Shown here piece after piece: positions 28,031 through 36,592 of a stretch of DNA of 64,000 nucleotides (position 1 is the stretch's first letter; each line of letters starts with the position of its first letter). Source of the DNA: an uncultured Flavobacteriales bacterium (lineage in GTDB: Bacteria; Bacteroidota; Bacteroidia; Flavobacteriales_D; Sanyastnellaceae); NCBI GenBank assembly GCA_938085105.1, contig CALKGK010000043.1, forward strand, positions 18,949 through 82,948, in the 5' to 3' direction. The translations under genes were made by a program, and so were the position numbers. The notes under the pieces were generated by a model that was not told where the DNA came from, did no database searches, and was given only the letters and a program-made list of their open reading frames with translations.

Positions 28031-28945
28031 CTAATGAATGATACTTGTACCACGTTGTTGAAACTCCAAAGGAGAATGCTTGTGCATGCGCTTGAAAAGT
28101 CGGTTAAAATAAGAACGGTTTTCGAAGCCGCACTCGATAAACACTTCTTTGATGGAGTAGTTCGGGTTTCTCAGCATTTTCGCCGCTTTTTGCAGTCGTT
28201 CAGTATTGATAAAGTCTACTGGCGACATGCCCATTTCATGGCGAAAAACCTTTCTGAAATTGGACTCGCTCATGCACGCCATGTTGCTCAGTTGCTTCAA
28301 AGAAATGCTTTGGTGCAGATTACTTTTGATGAATTCAATCACATGGGCCAAGCGGCTTTGAGTGGCGTTTTTACTCGAATTGTCCAAGTGCATTTGACGG
28401 GAGTTCGTCTGCATCACACGCACAATTAGTTCCTCCAGCATATTGTTGACAAACAATTCTTTTGAGGGGTGATTTTCTGCAAAGAGATAAATCAAACGTT
28501 GCAAGATTTGATAAATCCCTTGATCGTTCGTGAAGTGAAAATTGTAATCCAAAATACCCCATGTTTTTGAATCGCACTTGCTCATGTCTTCGTTCATAAA
28601 ATCGATAACTTTATGAATCTTCTCTTCGTCTATTGCCATCGCCAAACAACGTGTGGGAGTGTCTACCGTAGCCTCGGGAAAATCGATGCACATGAGCTCT
28701 TTGGAAGGGAGAATTAAGGATTCCCCTGGGAGGAAGGTAAAGGACTCGTCTTCTCTCAGGTGCATCACTTTTTTACCCGTAATCATGCTTGCCAAAACCG
28801 GCTGATCAAATTGGAGCAACACTTTATCTGCATTTTGATGGGTTTCAAAAACATGCAAAGCAGCTTGATCCAAAGTGTAGGACGTTTGGTTCTCAACGAG
28901 GGTCTCTAATTTTCGTTGTGCTAGAAACTGATTGGGTAAATTCAT
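28031..28945 (-). CDS. AraC-family regulator of the aldehyde dehydrogenase
   Basis: A 304-residue transcription factor. The N-terminal ~190 residues form a cupin-like effector domain with no strong signature; the C-terminal ~100 residues are the double helix-turn-helix of the AraC family (ISLKQLSNMACMSESNFRKVF, then the conserved SIKEVFIECGFENRSYFNRLFKRMH). It diverges from the aldehyde dehydrogenase gene with a 258-base spacer that holds a 21-bp-spaced direct repeat. That arrangement is known for AraC-type activators of exaC-like aldehyde dehydrogenases, so it most likely controls that gene. Confidence 0.92.
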   Translation of the reverse strand: MNLPNQFLAQRKLETLVENQTSYTLDQAALHVFETHQNADKVLLQFDQPVLASMITGKKVMHLREDESFTFLPGESLILPSKELMCIDFPEATVDTPTRCLAMAIDEEKIHKVIDFMNEDMSKCDSKTWGILDYNFHFTNDQGIYQILQRLIYLFAENHPSKELFVNNMLEELIVRVMQTNSRQMHLDNSSKNATQSRLAHVIEFIKSNLHQSISLKQLSNMACMSESNFRKVFRHEMGMSPVDFINTERLQKAAKMLRNPNYSIKEVFIECGFENRSYFNRLFKRMHKHSPLEFQQRGTSIIH

Positions 28946-29054
28946 CTTTCTTCGATAAGGTGGTCTTTAATACTACCATTTGGGGGGAATGGCCCTCCTT
29001 TGAGGACTTATAAGTTACAAAAATCGACGGGGTCCGCAATGCTTTTTACGATTC

Positions 29055-29090
29055 GATCGAATTGTTCACTTCCTTGATCGAATTGTTCAC
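29055..29090 (+). promoter_or_regulatory. AraC-type operator: 15-bp direct repeat, 21-bp spacing
   Basis: GATCGAATTGTTCAC occurs at 29055-29069 and again at 29076-29090, exactly 21 bp apart (two helical turns). Relative to the predicted RNA start near 29125 the pair spans about -70 to -35, the classic position for an AraC-family activator dimer. Confidence 0.8.
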
Positions 29091-29112
29091 GAATCGAAGC
29101 TCTTCCTTGATG

Positions 29113-29120
29113 TAGTTTTG
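29113..29120 (+). promoter_or_regulatory. -7 element of aldehyde dehydrogenase promoter
   Basis: TAGTTTTG is an exact TAnnTTTG match placed just downstream of the direct-repeat operator. It predicts a leader of about 80 bases. Confidence 0.6.
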
Positions 29121-29203
29121 AGAACCGCCTAAGAATCAAGCCATTGAAATAGAGGGAGAAAACGGCGGAGCTTCTCTCTTTCGAACTTTATAAATACAAG
29201 ATC

Positions 29204-30727
29204 ATGAGTACAACAGAAACCATGAATAAAGCTCAAATCGAGCGACCAAAATTCAAAGATCAGTACGAAAACTATATCGGTGGAAAGTGGACAGCTCCTT
29301 TGAGCGGACAATATTTCGACAACGTGTCTCCGGTTGACGGGAACAGCTTTACAAAAATTGCACGTTCGAACGAGGACGACATCAACCTTGCCGTTGACGC
29401 TGCGTGGCGTGCCGCTCCATCTTGGAACAGCTCATCAGCGACCAGCAGAAGCAACATGCTTTTGAAAATTGCGGACGTTATGGAAGCCAACATGGAAGTA
29501 TTGGCCCGTGCGGAAACCTGGGACAATGGAAAGGCTGTAAGAGAAACCATGGCTGCCGATATGCCATTGGCCATTGATCACTTTCGCTACTTCGCGGGTG
29601 TTATTCGCGCAGAAGAAGGATCAGTAAGTGAATTGGATTCGAGCACTGTTTCGATGAATGTTTTAGAGCCCCTCGGTGTTGTAGGACAAATTATTCCTTG
29701 GAACTTCCCTATCCTAATGGCTGCTTGGAAAATTGCTCCAGCACTTGCTGCAGGAAACTGTATAATTCTCAAGCCAGCAGAGCAAACGCCCGTTGGTATT
29801 CTCATCCTGGCAGAGTTGATTGAAGGAATTCTACCTGACGGTGTATTGAACATCGTGAACGGATTTGGAATCGAAGCCGGTAAGCCACTCGCATCGCACC
29901 CAAAAATCAACAAAATTGCCTTTACTGGAGAAACCACTACTGGACAATTGATCATGCAATACGCATCGAAAAACATCATTCCGGTGACTTTGGAATTGGG
30001 AGGTAAATCACCCAACATTTTCTTCGAAAGTATCATGGAAGCGGACGATGAGTACTTCGATAAGTGCATTGAAGGAGCGGTGATGTTTGCCTTGAATCAA
30101 GGGGAAGTATGCACTTGTCCGTCAAGACTTCTCGTTCAAGAAAGCATTTATGATGCCTTCATCGAGCGTGTCATTGAGCGCACAAAAGCCATCAAAATTG
30201 GTCACCCACTCGATCCTTCAACCATGATGGGAGCTCAAGCATCGAACGATCAGTATGAGAAGATTTTGAACTACATCAAAATTGGAAAAGAAGAAGGTTG
30301 TGAAGTATTGACTGGAGGTGAAGCTGCTTTCAATGAAGGGCTTACTGGAGGATACTACATCCAACCAACCATCTTGAAAGGGAACAACAAAATGCGTGTA
30401 TTCCAAGAAGAAATCTTTGGTCCTGTACTTTGTGTTACCACTTTTAAGGATGAAGCGGAAGCCATTGAAATTGCCAACGACACCCCTTATGGATTGGGTG
30501 CTGGAGTTTGGACAAGAGACACGCATCAAGCTTACCAAATTTCGAGAGCTGTTCAAGCAGGTAGAGTTTGGGTGAATTGCTACCACGCTTATCCAGCACA
30601 TGCTCCATTTGGAGGATACAAGAAATCTGGAATCGGTCGTGAAACGCACAAAATGATGCTCAACCACTATCGTCAAACGAAGAACATGTTGATTTCTTAC
30701 GACAAGAAAGCGCTTGGATTCTTCTAA
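29204..30727 (+). CDS. NAD(P)-dependent aldehyde dehydrogenase
   Basis: A 507-residue enzyme oxidising aldehydes to carboxylic acids. The Rossmann part contains [21 protein letters not shown] and the catalytic domain LELGGKSPN (catalytic Glu near residue 266) and [11 protein letters not shown] (catalytic Cys near residue 303). It resembles the ExaC/acetaldehyde-type dehydrogenases that are followed by a DUF779 gene, as here. The divergent AraC regulator and the repeat operator suggest induction by aldehyde or alcohol. The substrate is not readable from sequence. Confidence 0.93.
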   Translation: MSTTETMNKAQIERPKFKDQYENYIGGKWTAPLSGQYFDNVSPVDGNSFTKIARSNEDDINLAVDAAWRAAPSWNSSSATSRSNMLLKIADVMEANMEVLARAETWDNGKAVRETMAADMPLAIDHFRYFAGVIRAEEGSVSELDSSTVSMNVLEPLGVVGQIIPWNFPILMAAWKIAPALAAGNCIILKPAEQTPVGILILAELIEGILPDGVLNIVNGFGIEAGKPLASHPKINKIAFTGETTTGQLIMQYASKNIIPVTLELGGKSPNIFFESIMEADDEYFDKCIEGAVMFALNQGEVCTCPSRLLVQESIYDAFIERVIERTKAIKIGHPLDPSTMMGAQASNDQYEKILNYIKIGKEEGCEVLTGGEAAFNEGLTGGYYIQPTILKGNNKMRVFQEEIFGPVLCVTTFKDEAEAIEIANDTPYGLGAGVWTRDTHQAYQISRAVQAGRVWVNCYHAYPAHAPFGGYKKSGIGRETHKMMLNHYRQTKNMLISYDKKALGFF

Positions 30728-30748
30728 AGATTAAATCACATTTCATGC

Positions 30749-30779
30749 TGCGGGAGGTCATTGATCTCCCGCATTTTTT
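30749..30779 (+). terminator. Terminator between aldehyde dehydrogenase and DUF779
   Basis: TGCGGGAG pairs with CTCCCGCA around a nine-base loop, followed by six Ts. It lies inside the presumed operon, so DUF779 expression would depend on readthrough. Confidence 0.85.
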
Positions 30780-30799
30780 CATCCAAAAATCGAAGAACC

Positions 30800-31195
30800 A
30801 TGAATGTTCAACGCATCAGTATCAGTGAAGCCGCTTTGGAACTGCTGGAAAAACTCAAAGGACAACACGGCGAACTCATTTTTCATCAAAGTGGCGGGTG
30901 TTGCGATGGGTCTGCCCCCATGTGTTTGCCCAAAAGTGACTTTTACATTGACGATAACGATTACCACCTTGGAGCCATTGGAAATTGCGACTTTTTCATC
31001 AGTGCAGAGCAATATGAATACTGGCAATACAGTCACCTTCACGTCGATGTTTGTGAAGGAAGAGGCTCAAGTTTTTCTTTAGAAATCCCTCACGGTTTGC
31101 GGTTCATTACCAAGTCCCGACTCTTCACCCCAACAGAACAATTGCATTTAAAAGCTGCAAAAAAAGGACTCCCAGCCGAGTTTCCATCGGCCTAA
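30800..31195 (+). CDS. DUF779 family protein
   Basis: A 131-residue protein with the DUF779 hallmark HQSGGCCDGSAPMCLP near residue 25-40 and a later YEYWQYSHLHVDVCEGRGSSFS. Conserved cysteines suggest metal or redox chemistry, but the function is not established. The family is found beside exaC-like aldehyde dehydrogenases, matching this context. ATG 30800 was chosen because the upstream extension runs through the terminator region. Confidence 0.9.
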   Translation: MNVQRISISEAALELLEKLKGQHGELIFHQSGGCCDGSAPMCLPKSDFYIDDNDYHLGAIGNCDFFISAEQYEYWQYSHLHVDVCEGRGSSFSLEIPHGLRFITKSRLFTPTEQLHLKAAKKGLPAEFPSA

Positions 31196-31230
31196 AAAAA
31201 ACCTCCAAATCAACGTTTTGACTTGGAGGT
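31194..31230 (-). terminator. Terminator downstream of bicarbonate transporter gene
   Basis: ACCTCCAA pairs with TTGGAGGT, with an extended inner pairing, and on the minus strand is followed by eight Ts. It ends the transcript of the leftward transporter gene. Confidence 0.85.
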
Positions 31231-31278
31231 ATGGCTAACAGTTCTCGGCAAAAGGATCATACTGCCCGAGAAAAGATC

Positions 31279-32241
31279 TTAAGTACTTTGTACGATGAGG
31301 AAATACAATGGCATTCCAATCGTAATGTTTACTGGAAACGTAATGGCCAGTGCCATGGGGATATATAAACTTGGGTTGGCCTTCGGAACCACCAAACGCA
31401 TGGCAGCTGGAACCGCAATGTAAGACGCTCCCGCCGCCAAAATAGAGAGGAGGAACCGGTTACCAATTTCATCACTCAAGCCCGAACTCACAAAAGCAAC
31501 GATGCTTCCATTGATGAGCGGAACGATAACCGCAAATGCAAAAGGAAACCATCCCTTTTTGAAAAAGGACCGCAATTTTTGTCCGCTAGATATCCCCATA
31601 TCCAGCAAGAAAATTGCCAAGAATCCTTTAAAAATATCAGTAGTGAACGGCTTAATTCCCGCTGCTTGTGCGTCGCTAGCAATAAACCCAATCAACAAAC
31701 TTCCCATAATCAACAAGACGCTTCCGTTGGTCAGGGAATGTTTGAGCAAACTCAAAAAAGGCACCCCTTCTTTTTTATCCTTTGAGAACCACGAAATCAG
31801 CAATACACCGATGATAATACTCGGGGCTTCCATCAATGCCATGGTAGCCACCATGTGTCCGCCAAAAGCAATGTCGTGCAAATCCAAATAAGACACCGCT
31901 GTAATAAAAGTAACGGCCGAAACCGAACCATAAGCGGCAGCCACTGCCCCAGAGTTTTCCACGCTAAACTTTCTTCGCAAGACAAAAAAAGCAAGTACAG
32001 GAACCGCCAAGGCTAAAAAAACACCGAAAAAGAGGGTTTGAAAAACTTCGGCATCGAGCGGACTGTGGGCCAATTCTTGTCCACCTTTGAAACCAATACT
32101 GAAGAGCAGATAAATGGAAATGAACTTCGACGAATTCGGCGGAATTTGAAGGTCGCTCTTGAGTTGCACAGCAATGATCCCCAAGAAAAAGAAGAGCAAA
32201 GCTGGATTGGTTAGGTTATCAATAAGTAAATGTAAATCCAT
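31279..32241 (-). CDS. SbtA-type sodium-dependent bicarbonate transporter
   Basis: A 320-residue polytopic membrane protein of the Na+-dependent bicarbonate transporter family (SbtA). It has about ten helices in two inverted halves, an N-terminal NPALLFFFLGIIA segment, FSIGFKGG and the conserved GSVSAVTFITA signature, with an MALMEAPSIIIG segment. It imports HCO3- for carboxylation reactions or pH balance. No PII-like SbtB is adjacent; instead a small unknown gene lies 33 bases upstream and a LysR regulator diverges beyond it. Confidence 0.88.
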   Translation of the reverse strand: MDLHLLIDNLTNPALLFFFLGIIAVQLKSDLQIPPNSSKFISIYLLFSIGFKGGQELAHSPLDAEVFQTLFFGVFLALAVPVLAFFVLRRKFSVENSGAVAAAYGSVSAVTFITAVSYLDLHDIAFGGHMVATMALMEAPSIIIGVLLISWFSKDKKEGVPFLSLLKHSLTNGSVLLIMGSLLIGFIASDAQAAGIKPFTTDIFKGFLAIFLLDMGISSGQKLRSFFKKGWFPFAFAVIVPLINGSIVAFVSSGLSDEIGNRFLLSILAAGASYIAVPAAMRLVVPKANPSLYIPMALAITFPVNITIGMPLYFLIVQST

Positions 32242-32274
32242 TACAGAGAGAGAAATGCGCTAGAACTTCAGGTT

Positions 32275-32553
32275 TTACGACTGAGGAACTTTGAGTTTGA
32301 TGTCAATGGATGAGTGGATTTCTAAAGTTGCACCTGCATCTTGAGCCATTTTGAGAATCTCTGCAATTTGCGTTTTGGCGGCATTTAATTCTTCCAAGCG
32401 CTCCTCCGAGTGCGAAGTATCGCCATTAAAGCGCTCACGAATACTGAGCATTTGAATGTTGTGAAAACGGATTTTATCACTAATTACTGAAAACAATACA
32501 TCGGCTGCTTCCGATACATTGTAGGTTCCGTCGATGAGTTTGATTTGATCCAT
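32275..32553 (-). CDS. Small protein of unknown function next to sbtA
   Basis: A 92-residue soluble protein (from ATG 32553; a TTG at 32571 would add six residues). It is predicted mostly helical, with a central SIRERFNGDTSHSEERLEEL segment and a strand-forming C-terminal tail. I do not recognise a family. It sits between the LysR regulator and the bicarbonate transporter, 33 bases from the latter, so it is probably co-transcribed and may modulate the transporter; this is inference. Confidence 0.75.
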   Translation of the reverse strand: MDQIKLIDGTYNVSEAADVLFSVISDKIRFHNIQMLSIRERFNGDTSHSEERLEELNAAKTQIAEILKMAQDAGATLEIHSSIDIKLKVPQS

Positions 32554-32620
32554 GCCATTAATTTTGGGCAAAGTTGAAGAGGATTATCCATATATTTTTA
32601 TTTAACTTTCGAATACAAAT

Positions 32621-32637
32621 CATAAGCTCTACTTATG
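32621..32637. promoter_or_regulatory. LysR-type palindrome over the regulator's start codon
   Basis: CATAAG-CTCTA-CTTATG is a perfect inverted repeat containing the T-N11-A core of LysR-family boxes (T32623, A32635). Its right arm includes the ATG of the LysR gene, fitting autorepression and control of the divergent genes. Confidence 0.7.
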
Positions 32638-33546
32638 CACTATACCTTGAATCAGTTGCGGATTTTTCGAATGATCGTGGAAAAAAAGAGCATAACCAAG
32701 GCAGCTGAGGCGCTTCATTTAACCCAGCCTGCGGTGTCCATTCAACTTCGAAAACTTCAAGATCAATTTGATATTCCATTGACGGAGGTGATTGGCAGGA
32801 AAATTTACATTACTGACTTTGGCTACGAAATTGCCGATGCTGCGGACCGAATTATGGATGAAGTGAGCGCCATCAAACACCGAGCAGCTTCCCATCAAGG
32901 CAAAATCAGCGGCCGACTCAAACTCGCTATTGTTTCTACAGCAAAATATGTAATGCCATTCTTTTTGAGTGATTTCCTCTCCAACAATGAGGATGTGGAG
33001 CTTGAAATGGACGTGACGAACAAAGCCAAGGTAGTTGAAAGTCTTGGGGCGAATGAAGTCGACTTCGCTTTGGTTTCGGTACTTCCCGAACAGCTCCAAT
33101 GTGAAACAGAAACCCTCATGGAAAATCGTCTTTACTTGGTGGGGCCTGCGGGCATTGACATCGAAGAGCATCAAGATATTCACCTTCTCGAATCCTTGCC
33201 ACTCATCTTTCGAGAGTCGGGATCTGCCACGAGAAGAACCATGGAAGAATTCACCAATCAACAATCCCTTCAGGTGAACATCAAAATGGAACTCACCAGC
33301 AACGAAGCAGTAAAACAAGCGGTGATAGCTGGTTTGGGATTTAGCATCATGCCGCTGATTGGTATTCGAAATGAACTCAATTCAGGTCGATTAAAAATCA
33401 TCGAAATTCCCGGACTCCCCCTCGTCACTTCTTGGAACTTGGTTTGGCTCAAAGGAAAGCAGCCCGCTCCAGTCGCCTCGGCTTTTTTGGAAGACCTTCG
33501 CAAAAACAAAAGCAAGATCATCACCAAAGCCTTTCCAGGATTTTAA
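32635..33546 (+). CDS. LysR-family regulator, CbbR/CysB-like
   Basis: A 303-residue LysR-type regulator. The winged helix is at the N-terminus (HYTLNQLRIFRMIVEKKSI..., ALHLTQPAVSIQLRKLQ) and the periplasmic-binding-like effector domain covers residues 90-300. It resembles CbbR-type regulators that respond to carbon status, and its divergence from an SbtA-type gene supports control of bicarbonate uptake. A matching palindrome lies on its own start codon. Confidence 0.9.
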   Translation: MHYTLNQLRIFRMIVEKKSITKAAEALHLTQPAVSIQLRKLQDQFDIPLTEVIGRKIYITDFGYEIADAADRIMDEVSAIKHRAASHQGKISGRLKLAIVSTAKYVMPFFLSDFLSNNEDVELEMDVTNKAKVVESLGANEVDFALVSVLPEQLQCETETLMENRLYLVGPAGIDIEEHQDIHLLESLPLIFRESGSATRRTMEEFTNQQSLQVNIKMELTSNEAVKQAVIAGLGFSIMPLIGIRNELNSGRLKIIEIPGLPLVTSWNLVWLKGKQPAPVASAFLEDLRKNKSKIITKAFPGF

Positions 33547-33583
33547 ATTGCATCTCTTCCCGCACTCAAAACGCTTGAAAATC

Positions 33584-34180
33584 ATGAAAACACCCCTCCT
33601 CTCTACCCCTTTTCTCACCCTCTGTTTTTTCTGTCTAATTAGCGCCTGTTCCCTCTTTGAATCCAAACCAAAAGTGGAAGAACGTTTTGCAGACATCATT
33701 GGTATTTCTGAAGTCACCACCCATCCTGAAGATCAAGTCAAACTGCATCAATACTTGGAAGATACCTTGAACAAATACCCTCGTTTGAGTCAAGACTCCC
33801 TATTTTACAGCCAGGAGTTTGACGATTTCCTTTACAAGAATCAAATCGAATTGGCCGAGTACATCGATTGGAAAAGCATCACCACACCACGGATTGAGTC
33901 CTTCGCTGAAGATCGCTTGGAGGAGTTTTATTCCGCTGAACTACCTTACGAACGTCAGCTGAAATTCGAAGGCTCGATACCGGACAGCCTCTATGAACTG
34001 ACCGAAGAATGGGTCGTTCGCGTTGGTGATTATCTGATGGAGCGAGATTTCGCCTTATGCAATTTGGACTGCAATTGTGACTGTGTTCGGATGATGCTCA
34101 TTCCTGATGAATCCTATGAAAAAACCCGAATGCACGCCTTCAACCTGGGCTGCAATTTGGAGCATTGGGGAAAGGATTAG
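33584..34180 (+). CDS. Lipoprotein of unknown function
   Basis: A 198-residue putative lipoprotein: a hydrophobic signal with lipobox LISAC, followed by SLFESKPK. The mature part is acidic and helical; the end is Cys-rich (LCNLDCNCDCVRMM and NLGC), suggesting a disulfide or metal site. ATG 33584 gives the proper signal peptide; the upstream start would bury it. No family recognised, and it stands alone between the LysR gene and a peptidase gene. Confidence 0.75.
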   Translation: MKTPLLSTPFLTLCFFCLISACSLFESKPKVEERFADIIGISEVTTHPEDQVKLHQYLEDTLNKYPRLSQDSLFYSQEFDDFLYKNQIELAEYIDWKSITTPRIESFAEDRLEEFYSAELPYERQLKFEGSIPDSLYELTEEWVVRVGDYLMERDFALCNLDCNCDCVRMMLIPDESYEKTRMHAFNLGCNLEHWGKD

Positions 34181-34271
34181 TGGGAGCCGTTTGAAGTTCG
34201 GATAATCAGAATTTCTGAGCGAATTTTGGAACCGCAATAAAACCAATGGTTTTTGAACGATTTTCGACCTC

Positions 34272-34808
34272 ATGAAGAAACACAGAAAAAAAACAATTAA
34301 CCGACGAGTCCTCTGGGTTTTGGTACTTTTCTTCTTGTTGGGGTTCATCCTTCCTGAAAACTTCAAAATGCCCGTAGAAGGAGCCACCAAGGGCGATTAT
34401 AATCAAAAGAGTTTTTGGTTTTACCCCTGGGGGAAATCGGTAACCCATAAGGGAGTTGATGTATTTGCTCCTACGGGAACGCGCTTGAATTCTGCTACCA
34501 ATGGAGTTGTGCTTTACGCAGGAGAAATTAGTTTCGGAGGAAAAGTCGTTGTGGTGCTCGGACCAAAATGGCGCTTGCATTACTATGCCCATTTAGATCA
34601 AATTGAAACTCAGCCCTTAAACTTTGTAGGCTCTTCCACAAAAATTGGAAGTGTTGGCAGTTCGGGGAATGCCGCGGGAAAAGCGCCCCACCTGCATTAT
34701 TCTATCATGACTCCACTCCCTCATTTTTGGAAAATGGATGACGACCATCAGGCTTGGAAAAAAATGTTTTACATCGACCCTACCCCTTTGCTTAATGCTG
34801 GATATTGA
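34272..34808 (+). CDS. M23 family metallopeptidase
   Basis: A 178-residue LytM-type peptidase with an N-terminal membrane anchor (about 12-28). The zinc site shows HKGVDVFAPTGT (HxxxD) and HLHYS (HxH) with the GNAAGKAPHLHY turn, so the catalytic residues are all present. It should cleave peptidoglycan cross-bridges in the periplasm. There is no LysM or coiled-coil regulator domain, making it a minimal form. Confidence 0.9.
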   Translation: MKKHRKKTINRRVLWVLVLFFLLGFILPENFKMPVEGATKGDYNQKSFWFYPWGKSVTHKGVDVFAPTGTRLNSATNGVVLYAGEISFGGKVVVVLGPKWRLHYYAHLDQIETQPLNFVGSSTKIGSVGSSGNAAGKAPHLHYSIMTPLPHFWKMDDDHQAWKKMFYIDPTPLLNAGY

Positions 34809-34833
34809 TAAATCGAAGAGTCAGGACGGGATA

Positions 34834-35592
34834 TTAGTCCATTTCTGAATTTCCAGCATTTGGATCTTCTTCCACATGTATTTTGCTTGAACCCTCGCTC
34901 AAACGATTGATTTCGTCCAATTCATCTTGGGTGAGGAAGCGCCATTTTCCTACTGGAAGGTCTAGGCGAACGTTCATAATTCGGATACGCTTGAGCTTGG
35001 TTACCTCATAACCGAGATACTCGCACATTCGACGAATTTGTCGGTTCAATCCTTGGGTAAGGATAATTCTGAATTTGAAACGCCCCAGCTGCTCCACTTC
35101 GCAATCCCTTGTCACTTGATCGAGGATGGGAATTCCATTGCTCATTTTGTGTACGAAGTCTTTATTGATGGGCTTGTCCACGGTAACGATGTATTCCTTC
35201 TCGTGGTTGTTTCGTGCACGTAAGATTTTGTTGACGATATCCCCATCATTGGTCAAGAAAATCAAACCTTCGCTCGGCTTATCGAGTCGGCCAATAGGGA
35301 AGATTCGCTTTTTGAAGCCAATGTAATCGATGATGTTGTCTCGTTCAACCCTTCGATCCGTGGTACACACAATGCCGATGGGCTTATTGAAAGCGATGTA
35401 CACCGGTTGTTCGTTACTGTGCTTCACCAGCTCGCCATTCACACGAACCTCATCCCCTTCTTTGACCTTGGTTCCCATTTCTGGCACCTTTCCATTGATG
35501 GTTACCTTTCCTTGGTCGATCAATTTATCTGCTGCTCTTCTTGAACAGTAGCCAACTTCACTGAGGTATTTGTTGATTCGGGTTTCTGACAT
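34834..35592 (-). CDS. rluF: 23S rRNA pseudouridine synthase, RluF-like
   Basis: A 252-residue pseudouridine synthase. The N-terminal S4 domain ([21 protein letters not shown]) is followed by the catalytic core with the Asp of [17 protein letters not shown] and the C-terminal [17 protein letters not shown] motif. The [10 protein letters not shown] variant is characteristic of RluF (position 2604) rather than RluB or RluE. A -7-like TATTTTCG lies 18 bases upstream (35611-35618). Confidence 0.88.
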   Translation of the reverse strand: MSETRINKYLSEVGYCSRRAADKLIDQGKVTINGKVPEMGTKVKEGDEVRVNGELVKHSNEQPVYIAFNKPIGIVCTTDRRVERDNIIDYIGFKKRIFPIGRLDKPSEGLIFLTNDGDIVNKILRARNNHEKEYIVTVDKPINKDFVHKMSNGIPILDQVTRDCEVEQLGRFKFRIILTQGLNRQIRRMCEYLGYEVTKLKRIRIMNVRLDLPVGKWRFLTQDELDEINRLSEGSSKIHVEEDPNAGNSEMD

Positions 35593-35635
35593 GCTTTATT
35601 CTTCTGGTGGCGAAAATACAACATTTCGTTGCAGC

Positions 35636-36544
35636 CTAAATGTCTTCCGGCGCTTGATCATCTGGATAAATCTCAAACTGAAGGGTGATGTGATCGAGCT
35701 TGAACTCTTCTTTTAGGCTTCGTTCCAATTGAGATCGAATTCGCCCGATTTCTTCCAATCGAATTTCAGGATCGGCCTGAATGTGCGCTGAAAGCAATGA
35801 ATACTCTCCGTCCAAAGTCCATACATGAATGTCATGCGCCTCCTTCACTTCAGGAATTTTTTCCATGGCTAATTTCAACTTCTTCACCTCCAAATGCTCC
35901 GGTACCCTTTCCAGCATGATTTTAAAACCGCGGAGTAAATTCTTCAGCACGTTAAACAAAATGTAAAGGGTGATCAAGATCGAAAGAGCGGCATCCATCC
36001 AGGGAATGTGGAAGAAATACATCAATACTGATCCCAAAAGCACCACCACCCAGCCCAAGACATCTTCAATGAGGTGCCAAGTGATCATCGTTTCATTCAA
36101 GGAGGTTCCCGCCTTTTTCATTCTCCAAACAGCAAGACTGTTCACCAACAAACCCAGCACCGCAATGCCAATCATGCCTTCTACTTCCACTTCTTCTGGT
36201 GCGAAAAGACGAGGAATAGCTTCGCTAAGAATAACGACTGAACCCGTAGCAAGGATGGTCCCGGTAATCAGAGCTCCAAGAATGTTGAACCGTTTGTAAC
36301 CAAAGGTGTAGGTAGTGCTCCTACCCTTTCTCGACAATCCTTGTAAATACCAAGCTAGTCCCAGTGCCAGAGTGTCTCCAGCATCGTGAAGGGCATCGGA
36401 TTGTATGGCAATGGAATTGGTCCAAAAAGCACCCACAAATTCCACCAAAGTGAAGCCCAAGTTGAGGAAAAAAGCAATTGCTATGTTCCGGTTAAGCACT
36501 TCAGGGACCTCGTTTCCTCCCTCTTTGTTTGAATTCTGACTCAT
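35636..36544 (-). CDS. CDF-family divalent cation exporter (CzcD-like)
   Basis: A 302-residue cation diffusion facilitator with six membrane helices and a cytoplasmic C-terminal domain. The metal site is visible as SDALHDAGDTLALG (TM2) and HLIEDVLGWVVVLLG (TM5), i.e. the HxxxD pairs typical of zinc exporters. It likely expels Zn(II) or Co(II) in exchange for protons. The His-rich loop between TM4 and TM5 is absent. Confidence 0.9.
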   Translation of the reverse strand: MSQNSNKEGGNEVPEVLNRNIAIAFFLNLGFTLVEFVGAFWTNSIAIQSDALHDAGDTLALGLAWYLQGLSRKGRSTTYTFGYKRFNILGALITGTILATGSVVILSEAIPRLFAPEEVEVEGMIGIAVLGLLVNSLAVWRMKKAGTSLNETMITWHLIEDVLGWVVVLLGSVLMYFFHIPWMDAALSILITLYILFNVLKNLLRGFKIMLERVPEHLEVKKLKLAMEKIPEVKEAHDIHVWTLDGEYSLLSAHIQADPEIRLEEIGRIRSQLERSLKEEFKLDHITLQFEIYPDDQAPEDI

Positions 36545-36592
36545 TACCGAAAAGGTCGGTCAATTTGAATCAATAAAAAAGGGGGCTTCAAC

